Shown here: positions 1-12,112 of the stretch, piece after piece
Layout: each line of letters starts with the position of its first letter
Position numbering within the stretch: the stretch's first letter is position 1
From: Stratiolaelaps scimitus
Lineage: Eukaryota; Arthropoda; Arachnida; Mesostigmata; Laelapidae
DNA: 64,000 bases
Assembly: GCA_019614645.1 (NCBI GenBank)
Contig: JABWDB010000015.1
Coordinates: forward strand, 2,914,001-2,978,000
Direction: 5' to 3'
The notes under the pieces: model-generated
What the model saw: only the letters and a program-made list of their open reading frames with translations
Database searches by the model: none
Told to the model about the DNA's origin: nothing
Made by a program: the position numbers and the translations under genes

Positions 1-2888
1 GTAGAGCTCGCCTCGCAGATGTTCGCGTTTCCGCTTCGTGTACCATCTTGCTTTGTACTACCAACGACGAGTATCGTTGTTTACCTCCACGTTGATGCTG
101 AACTTATTCCAAAGATCGGATGCGTATGACTAGATTCCCCCCGGTATGTTATATATGTAATCATACAGCGGACATGTTCAGGGCCATCGTACCCACGGCG
201 CCCGTAATGTCGTTCATGTATCAGGTAGTAAGGCAAACTATGCCACCGATATTTTTCTAAGCTCAAACTTTACGTTCAACGGCAGAAATAGATCCGGCCA
301 ATAGCACCATGGAAGGGCATCGAAGCGGATGGTCGTAGCCCTCGAGCTATGAAACAGAGGACGCCAGGCGGGAAGTTCCTCATAGCAAGAGATTCTGTCA
401 CGCCCCTTGGTCTATATTCTTCTCCGGCACACTTCTCTGCCATGGTGTTCCTCCAGGGTTCCAGATTCTCGCTCTCTCTACGTTCCTGCCGCCCCATGGG
501 CTTGCTTTCGTATTGAAAACATCTCTGCGACGATCCTCGTCGAAGGATCCGAATAGGAGCGAGCAAGTGGTGAGAGAGATCCCGCTGTTACGAGGGGAAG
601 ACGGGACGCAATATAATTTTGCCTTGTGCCACCTCTCGGTCCTGCGTCCCTGCGTAGCCTGCTCTGATCTGACCTGACTCCCTAGCCAAACTCCTATCCA
701 AGCTGGCTGTGCAAACACCCGCCGCCGATGTCACTTCGGCGGACTCGCCACGGCTGTATATCGGATTGTCTGTAAACCAAGATTCCCAAGGCTCAAATCG
801 CCTCGGGCCGCAGAGACGCCGCTCGCGTTAGGACGACGGAGCGCCAAGGGACGAAGAAGCCATCGACGCAGTTCGAAGTTACCGAGAGACTCGACGGCCG
901 GGTGTTCGCTAGAAGCGTTACCCAGCGGCGGCAGTTTTTTTTCTTGGGGGTCGGTCGTACGCGTCTCTCGATGTGTAGTGAGGGCCTGGGGGGCGAGTGT
1001 CGGCCTGTTGTTTGAGTGTAGGCAGTGCCCATTGTCCCTGTGGGGGCCGACAGGGGGGATAGGGGTGATTACATTAAAGTTTAGTCGTGTTGAAGCAAAT
1101 AAGAGGTGGCGGCGTCCACTCGCACTAGTCGTCTCCGCAACTCCTCGTTAAACTTCAGAGCAATGCTGGACGCTCCACAGTTTGCTACACGTTTAACTCG
1201 GTGGGACAATGAGGACGACCGGGCGAAGACGATATTGTTGCATTATTTCAAAGGAATCCTATCCGGACGGAAACGGCAACAATGCGCTTGGCTTGGTCTT
1301 GGGTTTTTTGTGCGCTGAGCCGACACCCACTTTGATGGGCGCTTTAGCCTCTTCTCGTCGATGAATATCTAAACTTATTTATGCATTCTGCCCAAGGGTA
1401 ATGGGAAATGAATGACAGACACAAAAGCTGATAGTTGACCGAAGCTGTGGAAGAAGACGCTGTAGTAAGTCGTCCTGGAGTTATTGAATTGTAAAATAAC
1501 AGAATGTCTAATTTCGATGAGTAGAAAGTCAGCTGAACTCACGATCAGAGCAGCACAAGCAAGAAGGAACGTGCGGTAGGCTGATTAAACTGACGTATCT
1601 AGACGAATGACCCTTAGCACATCGGCAATTTTCATCATAAGCCTAAGCCGGTTCGAGGCTGATCCGATCGAATTGAGTCGGGGTCGTATCTTCTGTGAAG
1701 ATTTTCTATGAGTGTTGCTACTCAATCTTGCTGTGCGATCCGGTGCGCTTCCGTGAAGGCGCCAACTGGACAAGTGACTCAAGCGCACCATCGCCATTAA
1801 TCGTTTGTTGACAACCTCCACGCAATTCCTGCATATGCACAGAACGGTATAGACTAGCATAGAGAACATTTCTAATACATTTAGAAGTATTCAAGGTTAT
1901 TCGCATCCAGTACAGGCCTCGTTATGTTGTCGCCGCGGCGCTGAACTCACCCTGGTGCCACTGTTACCTGTCGCCGAATTTTCAGCGCCACCGACTCGAT
2001 GCTCGTATTTGTGAGCGAGGAGGTCCGCCGGGAGCGGCGAACGAGCGATGACAGCCAACTTCGTTCTAATAACAAGGGAATGTCAAGCGCGGCCCGGTGG
2101 TAGGCGTGCTATTTTGTCCATTTCGTACAGGTTTCAACTTTTCTCTTCACAGGCCTTACGCATCGATGACGTTTATTGTTATTAGCATTCTTGACATTGC
2201 TTCTCAGTATTAGCAGAACCACCTACTGTGTGCGTGTATGCGTGAGTGTTTGTAGACTGTGGCGAACACCGGGTGCTATGTTCGTTAATAATAGTGACAG
2301 TACATTATAGAGTGTTTGATTCGCCGACCAGCCAGTCAGCCACGTGATCTAACAGAATCCAATTGCGATTGATGCCGAACTCCATCGGCTGAGAAGAAAC
2401 GATGAAGACGCCCTGCAACGGGGTTGTCGTCCACGAGACATCTACTCGGAGTTTCAATGACTCGCAATTTATTTGATCTGTTGCGGGATAACGCTACGAG
2501 GCGGCGTTATCTTATCGCACGCGCTTGTGTACCGGCATACACACACAAGCATATAGAAGTAGATCCAGATACATCGCACTAGAGATGAAACGGCGGTAGA
2601 AGCAGCTAGGGACTGTCCCTTATATGAGATCGACTCACGATCTTGGCTAACCCGTTTGCCTTTCGATGTGTCCTGCCTGAGATGGAACGACTAGATCGTT
2701 CAGTGATGATTATATAGCTGTGAGACATGTTGTAGAGGTGTACGACATTTTATCGGTTTATCAATATCCATGAATTCAGTTCTGAATATACGTGTGTTTA
2801 TATACACAGGTGTTCGTTTGTAGAAGCAGGAACAACAACAACAACAATTGTAAAAATAAAGTACAGTACTTCTGGTGTCCGTTTGTAT
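1..2888. other. Non-coding stretch, no supported gene
   Basis: No open frame here has a splice context, a domain or any recognisable motif. The short frames on either strand overlap one another and fit chance. A short (ACA)n run lies near 2832-2846. I see no RNA gene or mobile element before the mariner relic that starts at 2889. Confidence 0.5.
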
Positions 2889-3228
2889 TTGGATGTCCCG
2901 TTCGAATTGTCCGCTCCTTAAATGCCAATAACTTTTGAACTAAATGAGTTAGAACAAAGATCTTTTGGTATGAGTTAGAGGTACTGTCCAGCTTTATTTA
3001 CACACCGATGGCAGTTTGCGCTCTGGGAGTTTTGTGATAGCCAAATATTTACCATTCGCATTTCCATTTATAATTTCGTTACCTATTGCTTCTTTGAGTA
3101 AGCCGACGGTTTGTATATCGAACCCCACCTATTGCCCTCTTTAGTGCATGGAAACAACCATAATCACATGGGCTTAAATCAGGAGAATATGGGGGTTGAC
3201 GCCATCACAGTTTGAACGGGACACCCTA
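2889..3228 (-). mobile_element. Deleted mariner/Tc1-type DNA transposon relic
   Basis: This is a 340 bp element bounded by terminal inverted repeats of about 22 bp at 2889-2910 and 3207-3228. The two arms share the core GTCCCGTTC and agree at about 18 of 22 positions. The right end abuts a TA dinucleotide, as expected for Tc1/mariner target sites; the matching left TA appears mutated to TT. Inside, on the minus strand, lie remnants of the last part of a mariner transposase. The 5' inverted repeat lies almost directly against the third catalytic region, so most of the transposase including its DNA-binding part has been deleted. It is a non-autonomous, dead copy. Inverted repeats and protein remnant support each other, so the superfamily call is firm; the subfamily is not determined. 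Confidence 0.85.
2995..3198 (-). pseudogene. Mariner transposase C-terminal fragment, frameshifted
   Basis: The minus strand from 3198 reads QPPYSPDLSPCDYGCF, matching the region of mariner transposases around the third acidic residue of the DDD catalytic triad (consensus HPPYSPDLxPxDYxLF). A stop is met at about 3082. After a frame change, LKEAIGNEI is readable at about 3064-3094, and after another change ITKLPER is readable near 3022-3042. The last resembles the LPxRW motif just before the end of mariner transposases. At least two frameshifts and several stops show that it is not functional. In the intact family the enzyme is about 340 residues and cuts at the inverted repeats; here only the last 70 or so residues survive. 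Confidence 0.8.
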
Positions 3229-6200
3229 ATAGTAAGGTCGGTTTATGGTAATGTGGCTCAGACCTGAACCACAAGCAGTCATGTTTACCGACGCCACCCG
3301 CTGATCGATCACGTTATTATCCATTCTAACGTGGACGATCTGTCGCCTTGATGCGTAATTAGCTAGCGAGTAAATAGTCCAGTAAACAGCACATGACAAG
3401 ACACACAGTGCCCCATCATCGTCAGCAGTTGAGAATCTCCTAGTCACTTGCAGGTGGCTTCTGTTTTCACAACGTACGCCTTCCTATCCGGCAAGGGCTG
3501 ACTGATAATGCTCACCGGATGTTCGCTCAATTCCATTAGTTATCTAATGCGCGTTCAATATTAGCTACGCTAGAGACGTCCGCAGGCTGGGTCTGGCTTC
3601 GGCACTGTGCTGAAAGTTTGAACGTCCGGAGGCGAAGGGAGAAGTCGCTCGTAATATGCGACTTATCTGATCGTGGACGTGGTACCCTCCGTAATGATTG
3701 ATACACGTCCACGGGGTACATTTACTGCGCAAATAATATAAATATAGTAAATGAGTTCGTCGAACGGCAATCTGCAGCTAATCTTGGAGAGCGTATTTCA
3801 GTCGAATGCACTAGCAGAGCCCTGCTGGAGAAAATACACGAACGTTCAAAAGTTTGCTAGATAGCCGCGGAACTCGACTAGATGCATATACCTTGTCACT
3901 CGTTTGATTCGAGAGTCGAATCGTAGGCTTCCTAACGAAATTGCGGTTGTACACCGCTTTTCTCCCAAAGTTCCCAAGTTCTCCCGGAAATTGCTAGCCA
4001 CAATATAACACACAGCGTCATATATAATAGCTATTAAGTTACCGGTAATGACCGATTGACGACAATTTGCGGCAATTTCTCCTTAACGCGACATGGAAAC
4101 AGCACCCAGCCGAGGTGAACTGCCTGATTCCGACTGATATATCTATTACGCTCCTCGTCTGTCCTTCTCCGTACTCTCTCGTCCTTCGTTATAGCCCAGC
4201 AGTCACGTTGCGTGCGGTCTCCGCTAGTATAATATGATATTAGGGCATTTCTCTTTGCCAGCACCGTAATATATTGCCTTCCCCGTCCAGCCTTACCCGC
4301 CGCCGGTTCGATGGAGGCTCCTTGACCTCGCTGGTGGCAGAACCTGTCGAGGAGCTGCACAGAAAGGCTAACGCAGAAAACGAACTACTGCTTTTATGGC
4401 CCGCACTATCTCTCTTCTTCCTCCTTATATGTCTGTCGCGTTTTTCATTTATGGGTACTTTTCTATGCTGGGGATTCTACCAGGTCAGATTGTGCCAATG
4501 CGAAGCCCCATATATATATATATATATATGTGCAACTGCATGATGCCAAAACGTTTCCATATCAAGGATGCGCTTCTGTGGGAGCGGGAATACCGACAGT
4601 CGTGATTGGCTCTTCGTCTCGACCTTCGCTCCTCTGGATGCGACTCCAGCCTCAAACGGCCCCGCGCGTGTAGACTGTTGCCAGACAATTTCTGATAGAA
4701 CCTTGCGCCCCAACCGACCGTACCGCCACCACCCCGCAACGGGATCATGCACGAGTGCCCTTCGCCTATTGCCCGTCGTCTGTGGGACTCGACCTACCCC
4801 AAGTCCCTGAGTTGGTCCGTGGATAACGTCCCGAAAAGGAGTACGCGTGGTTGCTCTAAAATAACCAATGAACTAGTCCACTACCTCACTCGAGAAATCG
4901 GCCGCGTGTTGCACCAGTATCGGGCCGACTTCTATAACACTGCCCCCTTTGGGTAAATGGCGCCTTCGATATGTAAATGCCTGTAATCTCTTAGAAGAAA
5001 GTCTATTATCTTTATTCGTACCACAACGAACACTGAGAAAGTAGAAACAAAAAGATCAAAACGACAGGAAAGCGCTCGCATGAGGATAATCAACGAGATG
5101 CGAACGCAGCTACAAGCGCCTGTATCCTATTAACTCTCCGACAACGCTGAAGCTCATCGTACATAAACTGCAACAGTATATAGCGTGATATTTTATGGGG
5201 CTACTTACGATGGCAACAGTACCCAACGTTCCTAGCATCTCGAATGGATCACAGACAGAGTTATTGCTGTTGTGTGTAGGACCCCTCTTGGGGGCCACAG
5301 CGAAGTGTGGAGGCTGAGAGCTCCGCGGGTGTGTTCGGGTGAGACCCGCTGATTCTTGAAGTCCTTATTGTGGACAGACGCCCCCAATCGACCGAGTAGT
5401 CACTTAGCAGTCCTATACGATACATAAGTTATATCTGAAGTTAAATTAGGTTTAGGTATAGCAAACTCTGATAGCGGCCCTGTAATACTTGAGTCAGGAA
5501 AGTGGTAGCCGCGATAGGATCGTCCCGGCTTTCTGGGCCACATCGTCACCGCACTTCCGGCTCGGTAGTGCTGTACAGTTAACTCGCACAGGGAGGAACT
5601 CGTGGGCCCTGCCGAACCATGGCGGAGGGCCTGGGGGAGAGATTGGCCTTTGCTTTTGCAGGACTTCTTATATCCTCTCTCTCCCGGATCGAGATTTATG
5701 GGGTGCTCCACATTCCACGGTGATCAGCTCTGGCTGGAGTCGACCAGGGGCAAAGTTGGTAATGGGGAAGCGGTACGAAAGATAAAGACCCTAGTGCAAC
5801 CCGAGTTCCCGAGGTTTTCTGGGATCTGGTACTTGCAGGAAGCGCAGTGTGTTGACTTGTACAAAGGCAACGGGTTTGGATACAGAAGCGGCGGCCATTT
5901 CAACAGGCAACCTCTAACAAGGGGAATTCCTTTAATTACCAAGTGGCTCATTCCCCGCAAGGAGAACGAATTCCATAGAAATGTTCCTTCATCATGAACA
6001 TGGCTACCATAGCAGTCGCTGCCAGTAATAGATATAAGCTGAATACGTATATGTGTTCCATCAACCGATCTCGTCTTTTCGCGATACGTCGCCGTCAGCC
6101 AGAGCCCAAGCGGGTCGTTACGTCGGAGCGGCACCGACGGATGAATTTAGTCTTTCATGAGACGGTGTGCTCACATCCGTAGTAATATCTGATGGTGGAC

Positions 6201-9200
6201 GCCATCAGGCCAGCGTTTAACGTTTATGGGGATGGGAAAGGTCTTCAACATTTTCCGGGGTAGTGAACTGACTGAGCGGAGAGTCCGCCACCGTCCATCG
6301 TCATCATGACAGCCCGTGCTGGGAATGGCCTTGCTGGCCTGCACAAAATGACGTTGCCTGTCCTCGTGCGAACCGAAAGGACAATGGCATTGCGTGCCAA
6401 GCGATTACACTATTGTTCGGTTCGGTGGCCGGACTCCGGCCGCTGTGATTCCATTTGCAGCACCCCATGGCAATTGAGTTGTCGTGTCATGACGCGAGGC
6501 GATGCCGTCGAACAAAGGGATTCAATGGGATGCATCCGCGCGTGTGCCCCCACAATCACTCTGTCTGTGTGCCAGCTGGGTGCTGGACGCTGCACTCGTC
6601 AGCACGAACTTAAAAGCTAGATCAGCTCGGGTAGCGCTCACGGGATAGCATGGCCATCGACGCCTGCGTACCGTATTTACTGCTCTCCCGTCGGGTGACG
6701 CGTGTCGCTGGCCTTCGGTGAACCTGCAACGAAGCCAACGAGACAGAGCTGAGCGACTTGAGGTTGCTTAGTTCAACTTTATCCTCACCCAATGTTATAA
6801 TAGTTTGACGCAAGCATCTCGTTTCCATTCGTTTTGCAAGCAAACAGGAACAAATAGAAGTCGCTGACTTCTAAAGACGAGTTGCCGTTCGTGGACAGCA
6901 AGCTATAATATGTAGCTTTCCACAAGAGCGGGGTCAGCTGCGGTCGTATGGCATGGCGAATGCACGAATTTTCCGAGAGGGTGTACTCTTCAATCATAGT
7001 GTTCTCTTTGGCACGCGACGGCCGCTTCGCCGCTGTCACGAAAATTACAGATCGCACGTTTAGGCGTCCAGAACATTGTGCGGTTGTGTCTGTGTTACGG
7101 TGGCCACATTAATGAAAAAAGGGCCAGCTTTTTGTGACATGGTGTAGTGATGTTTATGCATTGTCGACAATTTAATATCCCGATGAAAGTGTTTAGTTTA
7201 CCCTTGCTGCCGCAGAATTCGGTGTGTTGTAGAATAACAGAAAGTAAGAGCACTCATGCTCATCTCATATCAGCCTGTCAGATTCGGATAGACCAGATTC
7301 GGCCTAGATCAGATCGGGCCTAGATCAGATTTCCCGTGCAGGACATGAACACGTGGTATGGACGGTTTCAACAGTTCAGAGCTACATCTATCGAGGATGT
7401 GGGCTATTCTATGAAAATAAACCTGACGCCGGAGCGTTCAAGCTGTAATCGCTTCTAGGAAACATATCGCCTTGGTTTTATCCTCCTAGATATTGGATTC
7501 TGACCGAGCCGAGGTTCGGTTTCAACAGACGATCTTAACGGATCACAGAGCACTGTGGTGAGTTCGCAGAGCCCCGTAATTGTCTATCGCATTAGCAATG
7601 AGCGCCGCAAGCTTTAATGACCTAGAGGACTCTCCAAAAAAAAATACGAAACAATACGCTGAGGGCAGGTCCACTCAAGTTCAAATTCAGCTGTTCTCAG
7701 TCGAGCGCCGGGGACCACTAAAAATAATATAACGTTATTTAATCTTCTCGAATATAGTCCCAGTATTAATTCGATATCTTTGAGCTTTCTGCGAGGTACA
7801 AGTAACTACCGCTGTCAGCTGGCTGGTTGCTATTCGTTGTATATAGACATTGAGGAGGCGTGGTCTAATTACGCAGCAAGTTTATGCAACGTGTGCAACG
7901 CTGTCTCTTCGATGGAGCGCTGCGAATAGGTCCCGCAAATGGGTGCTTTTCGAACTCGGCCTGCTGGTGCCTCTGTTCCTGTAGATATGTATTGCGCTTT
8001 TGATGCAGAATACTGATAGCATTTTTTTCATTTGGATAACTGTCATCATGTCCCCTCGTTTAAGTGGTATTTGGTCAGTTACTTACACATCCCCGTTCGA
8101 TCTTGTCCACTACCTTGTATCAGTGGCCTCCTGGGGGTAATTACGAAAATTTTACTTCACCTTGTCTCATTTGCCTTGCGACCCCAATCAGACGGCTAGA
8201 AGCTCGCTAGCAGGCGAAATCATCGAAGCGGGACGCGGCAGACCTACTTGATACTTATAGGCATCCTCAGCCAACGCAAACTCCACCTTAGCCTACCTAA
8301 CCGCCGCTTATGCATGCGAATATTGCTGGGTGCAGTCGATGAAATACTGCTCGCTCGACAGGCCGAAACGGCGCCACCAACATCTATCACAGCGCAACAG
8401 TCCATGCAGGTGAATTGGGAGCAATCGCCTCACTCCCTCGGCTGCATTGATTGGTACAGCGATATCTGGGCGCCATTGGCAACCCATTCACGCGGACCTG
8501 TGTACGCGCCAGTACGGCGAGTGATGTCGTAGAAGAAACCCGAGTCACGCGCGGGGACCGATCCGTCGGCCTTTTGGGCCAGCACGATGCAGCACTTCCA
8601 GCTCTGAAGCTCGCCGCGCCCCTCACTAACGAATGCGCTTCCGAATGCTTCTTCCCGCTCTTGGCCTGTTCGGTCCTGCACTGGCCGACTCCTGCCGCCG
8701 CAATCGATTGCCCCTTGCGACCACGACATGGCCAAATCGTCGCGGCAAATCGTCGTCCCGTTTCTCCGGGATGAACGCTGCTATGTCTCCCTACGTGGCT
8801 CTCAGCACTCAACGCGAGCTCTTTCAATGCTCAGCAGAAGTCTGTAAGGACACTTGGCCGAGATGTTAATAAAGCCAAAAGCGAACAGGCAACATGGGAG
8901 ATAGCGCAATCGAGCGCCAAGAGAAAGAACAACACAGAGAAGATATATCGAAACAAAGAATGGCGAGGAATAGGGCCCCGTACGGTCCTTAATACTCGAG
9001 GCTTCTGTTAGCAAAGCTGTTGTTGCATATGCCATAATAGTTTAGCCAAACGGACGACAGGATGAGAGCACGTCCAGGGGAGTCGTGGAGCGCGAACAGG
9101 ACCCCGGACCCTGAACGGCTGGCGCCGGGGACGATACCGAGCGCGGTTGTCACTGCTTGCATCTCACGTTGCTAGGCAGAAAAACCGCACGGGTCCCTCG

Positions 9201-10280
9201 CGACACGGTCATACGTCGTATGCATTACACGTGTATTGTACGATGTCGTACGAAGTGGGCGAACTGCATGCTAATGTATCCCTAACATCTGCATCCGTAG
9301 CCGCGCGAGTAGCGACATTTCGACAACGGCTGCGAACGCCACGGGCGTCGACAGCGAAGCCAGAAACGGGTTGGTTCATTTACGTCGGCTGATTTGTGGT
9401 TGTGCTTGTGTCTGTGTGTGTGTGTGGAGGGGTCTGTTCGCCAACTTTGTCATCGGGAAAATATGCCGTTAGTAGTGACTATAATGGGCGGAAACGGGCT
9501 CTACGAGAGACGATACTGACATGTAGGCATTATTGCATATTCCCAGATGGAAATTCTCAGGAGTACTGTTCTGTTCTATGCGTGCTTGTGTGCGTGCGTG
9601 TATCTGTAGTCGTTGGTAGTGGATAACGGATACGTTGCCTCTTCGAGGCGGCTGGGGCGCGAAATTAATGAATTGACGTCGCACTTGCGGGAAAGATTGG
9701 GGTGGACGGCGATGAGTTCAGCTAAGATCGCCCGATGCGTTGGCCGGGCAGTGCTGTTTGCTCTTGAGAGTTTCACAGCTAATCCAGCTGACAATTCGAG
9801 CTCAATTCGAGGATGCCTGGTAGGCACTGCTGCTGATCGCCCATTCGTATATTCGTACTTTACATATGCCGTGGAGAATTAGCAGGTTGCTTAGAGCTGT
9901 GGAACAGTGCTACCTGGAGTCCCATCCTTAGAGTAGACAACGTGCTCAATGACCTGGCACGAATTTCCATCGTGCCCGATGTCGAAACCCGCAAACGCTC
10001 AAGCTGCGAGCATAATCAACCCCCCATTGGCTAAAGATCCATTCATAAAATATGGCAACACAAACACAGATAGAATAAAATCTCTCATCTTCTATTCCAC
10101 GTTAAGAAAATGTAGCCTTCCCCGTTGATATTTCCCCTCCTGTCGATCGGAGGCGTTGGCCAGTCAATCGCTGGAGGGAGATCGAAGCGACTATTCAACG
10201 CTGTGTATGAGACAAGTTCGTCTAGCGGCGAACGCGGAGAGTAGCGTTGTATAATATATTCGCGTACGCCCTTTCAATGT
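3229..10280. other. Non-coding stretch with small repeats
   Basis: About 7 kb with no supported gene. It holds a (TA)n tract at 4511-4529 and a small tandem pair around 7302-7330. A run of overlapping open frames on both strands at about 5.4-6.2 kb reflects low stop density rather than a recognisable protein. A strong pyrimidine tract ending in CAG at about 8190 leads into only a very short open frame. Nothing here resembles a known domain. Confidence 0.45.
4511..4529. repeat. (TA)n microsatellite
   Basis: A perfect TA dinucleotide run. Both strands across it give meaningless Tyr-Ile repeats. Confidence 0.9.
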
Positions 10281-10697
10281 TCAACGATCAGACGCTAATC
10301 GGGAGAGTGTGTCGCCTGCTGAATGAGCCGATGTCATTGGATGAAGCCGATCGCGAACGTTGAAGGAAGAGGCGGCTAGCGGACATACAACAGGAGACCG
10401 AGGCGAGTGGTGCGAATATGCGCGATCTGTAACCCACCCATCGAATCTTTGCAGGATGGCCGATCTATACTCTCGGATACTACCTGAGCTCTGATTGAAT
10501 CGTTGTCGATGCGCCTCTTCACAGCCGGTTAGGCGGGGTCTCTGGTGTTTGATTCCTGTTCGTATGCTGACAGAGTTTTGCCCCGCGACTTTGATTTTTG
10601 GTGATTGGTGACCCGTTATGATAGCCGAGAGAGGCGCTGTTGTTTGGGCCGGGATTTTGTCACGAAGTATTGAGAATTTCTGAAAGATTCTGTTCAT
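10281..10697 (-). CDS. Possible 138-residue ORF, function unknown
   Basis: A minus-strand frame opens with ATG at 10697 and runs 138 codons to a stop at 10281. It is rich in Ser, Arg and His with no hydrophobic segment, and no domain is recognised. There is no splice-site or homology support. The length is within what chance gives in a 64 kb sequence of this composition, so it is listed only because it has a proper ATG and no competing long frame directly opposite. Confidence 0.15.
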   Translation of the reverse strand: MNRIFQKFSILRDKIPAQTTAPLSAIITGHQSPKIKVAGQNSVSIRTGIKHQRPRLTGCEEAHRQRFNQSSGSIREYRSAILQRFDGWVTDRAYSHHSPRSPVVCPLAASSFNVRDRLHPMTSAHSAGDTLSRLASDR

Positions 10698-11707
10698 GAG
10701 CGTCGTTTAGCTCAGAGCCAATGACCACAGAGCTAAAATGTCGAAAAATCATTCTTCTTTCTCCTCTCCTTTTTACACGAATCTTGATGATAATCGTTAA
10801 CGTCCCTTCGACGCTATTCCTTGAAGATACTTGAGAATTTCTAGCGTGCCTCTATCAAACGGTTGCTCATTCCATCGTGTGCGCAATCGTCAAGGCAATT
10901 GGGATCGAAAATCGCCAAACATCTGTAAAGCGTTCATATTTGAGTGTTGCCTACTTTAGCGTTTTGCGCAGCATTACGCATTGTCGCAGATTGTCACAAT
11001 TGATTCGGAAGAGGTTCGAATTTCCAACCTATTGGCGGCTGAGGTGGCGCATTTCACGGAAACGGTGGAGTGTTGACGAACTGCCTCAGTATGCCTGCGT
11101 GAAGCGGTCTCGTCGCATGAGAAGGAGATAGGCGGAGGAGCGCTCATGAGATTAGATCAGGCCGACTCCAATGAAGGGAAACGGCATCTGTGAGGCAGGT
11201 TAGTCGAGAAAATAGCAACAGGGGAATGGGATGGCTGCAGCACCGTAACGCAATTATTGGAACAAGGCTGTATAATAGTAATGGGAATCCAATAGAACCG
11301 CTGCAGGAACATGTCTGCTGTAATGGAACTCGATAACGGATAACGCCGCTATGCGTCAGGATACTGCAGGATACTGCAAGACTGAGTAACTGAGAAATGT
11401 GGAGGAACTGCATTCGTGGACCAGGCTAGCGGGAGGACCAAGATGCGATGCGAGTAACAGAATTAGCTCAGCTAAGGTAATCCCATCTATGGTGTTGGCG
11501 TCGTTGGCTTTCAACGAGGATTAACCAAGGACTAGGCGGACGTTGCGGGGCATGGCCAAATGGCATGTTATGTAATATGAAGAGCTAGTGGTTTATGGAG
11601 AAGTCACGCACAGATCATCCCAGTGGTTGCGAACAACCAATGGAGAATTGCATGAACGGACTAATAAATGAGATTTCTTAAATGATTCGTGTGGCGTAAT
11701 GTATGAC

Positions 11708-12055
11708 TTAGCACCCAAGCAACCTATCGAAGATGGCTATCCATCGAGACATCGAGGATAGGGAGTATTTGCTCTGTCCTAATGCTTTTTGCACCAGTTT
11801 GCCAACGATTTCGCTAATGTCGTCCATCTGCATGAGTTCTTCAGCAGTGTACAGTATAGCGTGCACGTCCTGGCTGGTTCGTTCACGGGTCCCAGGTAGA
11901 AATGTCGAAATTGAGGGCATCCCCACACCAAGTCTATCTATTTTGGCAAACTTGCTTGTTGTCAATGCAATTTCGACCTTGACCTGAGTTGCATTCGAGA
12001 AATACGAATTACTCGAATCATCATCGCAATCGTTCAAGTCGACCGCAGTCGACAA
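11708..12055 (-). CDS. Tctex-type dynein light chain-like block, truncated
   Basis: The minus-strand frame is open for 115 codons. The first in-frame ATG is at 11920, so the ATG-initiated part is 70 residues; the upstream part, acidic and Ser-rich, would need an upstream exon or a non-ATG start. The C-terminal section contains DDISEIVGKLVQKALG followed by a conserved-looking Tyr and then SRW. It aligns without gaps to the first two helices of Tctex-1/DYNLT proteins (VDEVSNIVKEAIES, then GxxxY and QW), with roughly 9 identities over 39 positions including Gly, Tyr and Trp. Family members carry on into a beta-strand region (KPFKYIVTC) that forms the dimer and binds the dynein intermediate chain. 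Here a TAA stops the frame just before it. Either a weak donor near the end leads to a further exon, or this is a truncated copy. I found no continuation in the 250 bp downstream. A weak donor at about 12130 and an AG at about 12078 could join an upstream block in frame, but this is speculative. Confidence 0.45.
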   Translation of the reverse strand: MSTAVDLNDCDDDSSNSYFSNATQVKVEIALTTSKFAKIDRLGVGMPSISTFLPGTRERTSQDVHAILYTAEELMQMDDISEIVGKLVQKALGQSKYSLSSMSRWIAIFDRLLGC

Positions 12056-12093
12056 CAGGCCGCGAAAGCGTCCACCTCTTCAACAATTTTCTT

Positions 12094-12112
12094 TTACCTT
12101 CGCCGAAGGTAA
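12094..12112. repeat. Perfect 9+9 bp palindrome
   Basis: TTACCTTCG at 12094-12102 and its exact complement CGAAGGTAA at 12104-12112 are separated by a single base. A degenerate second copy (TTACCTT..GCGAAG) follows at about 12125-12139. It could be a dyad-symmetric protein site or a short hairpin. Confidence 0.7.

Noticed and set aside
4485..4748. Frames containing Tyr-Ile repeats (also at 32.8, 39.4, 40.9, 47.4 and 56.3 kb)
   Set aside because: Translations of (TA)n microsatellites, not proteins.
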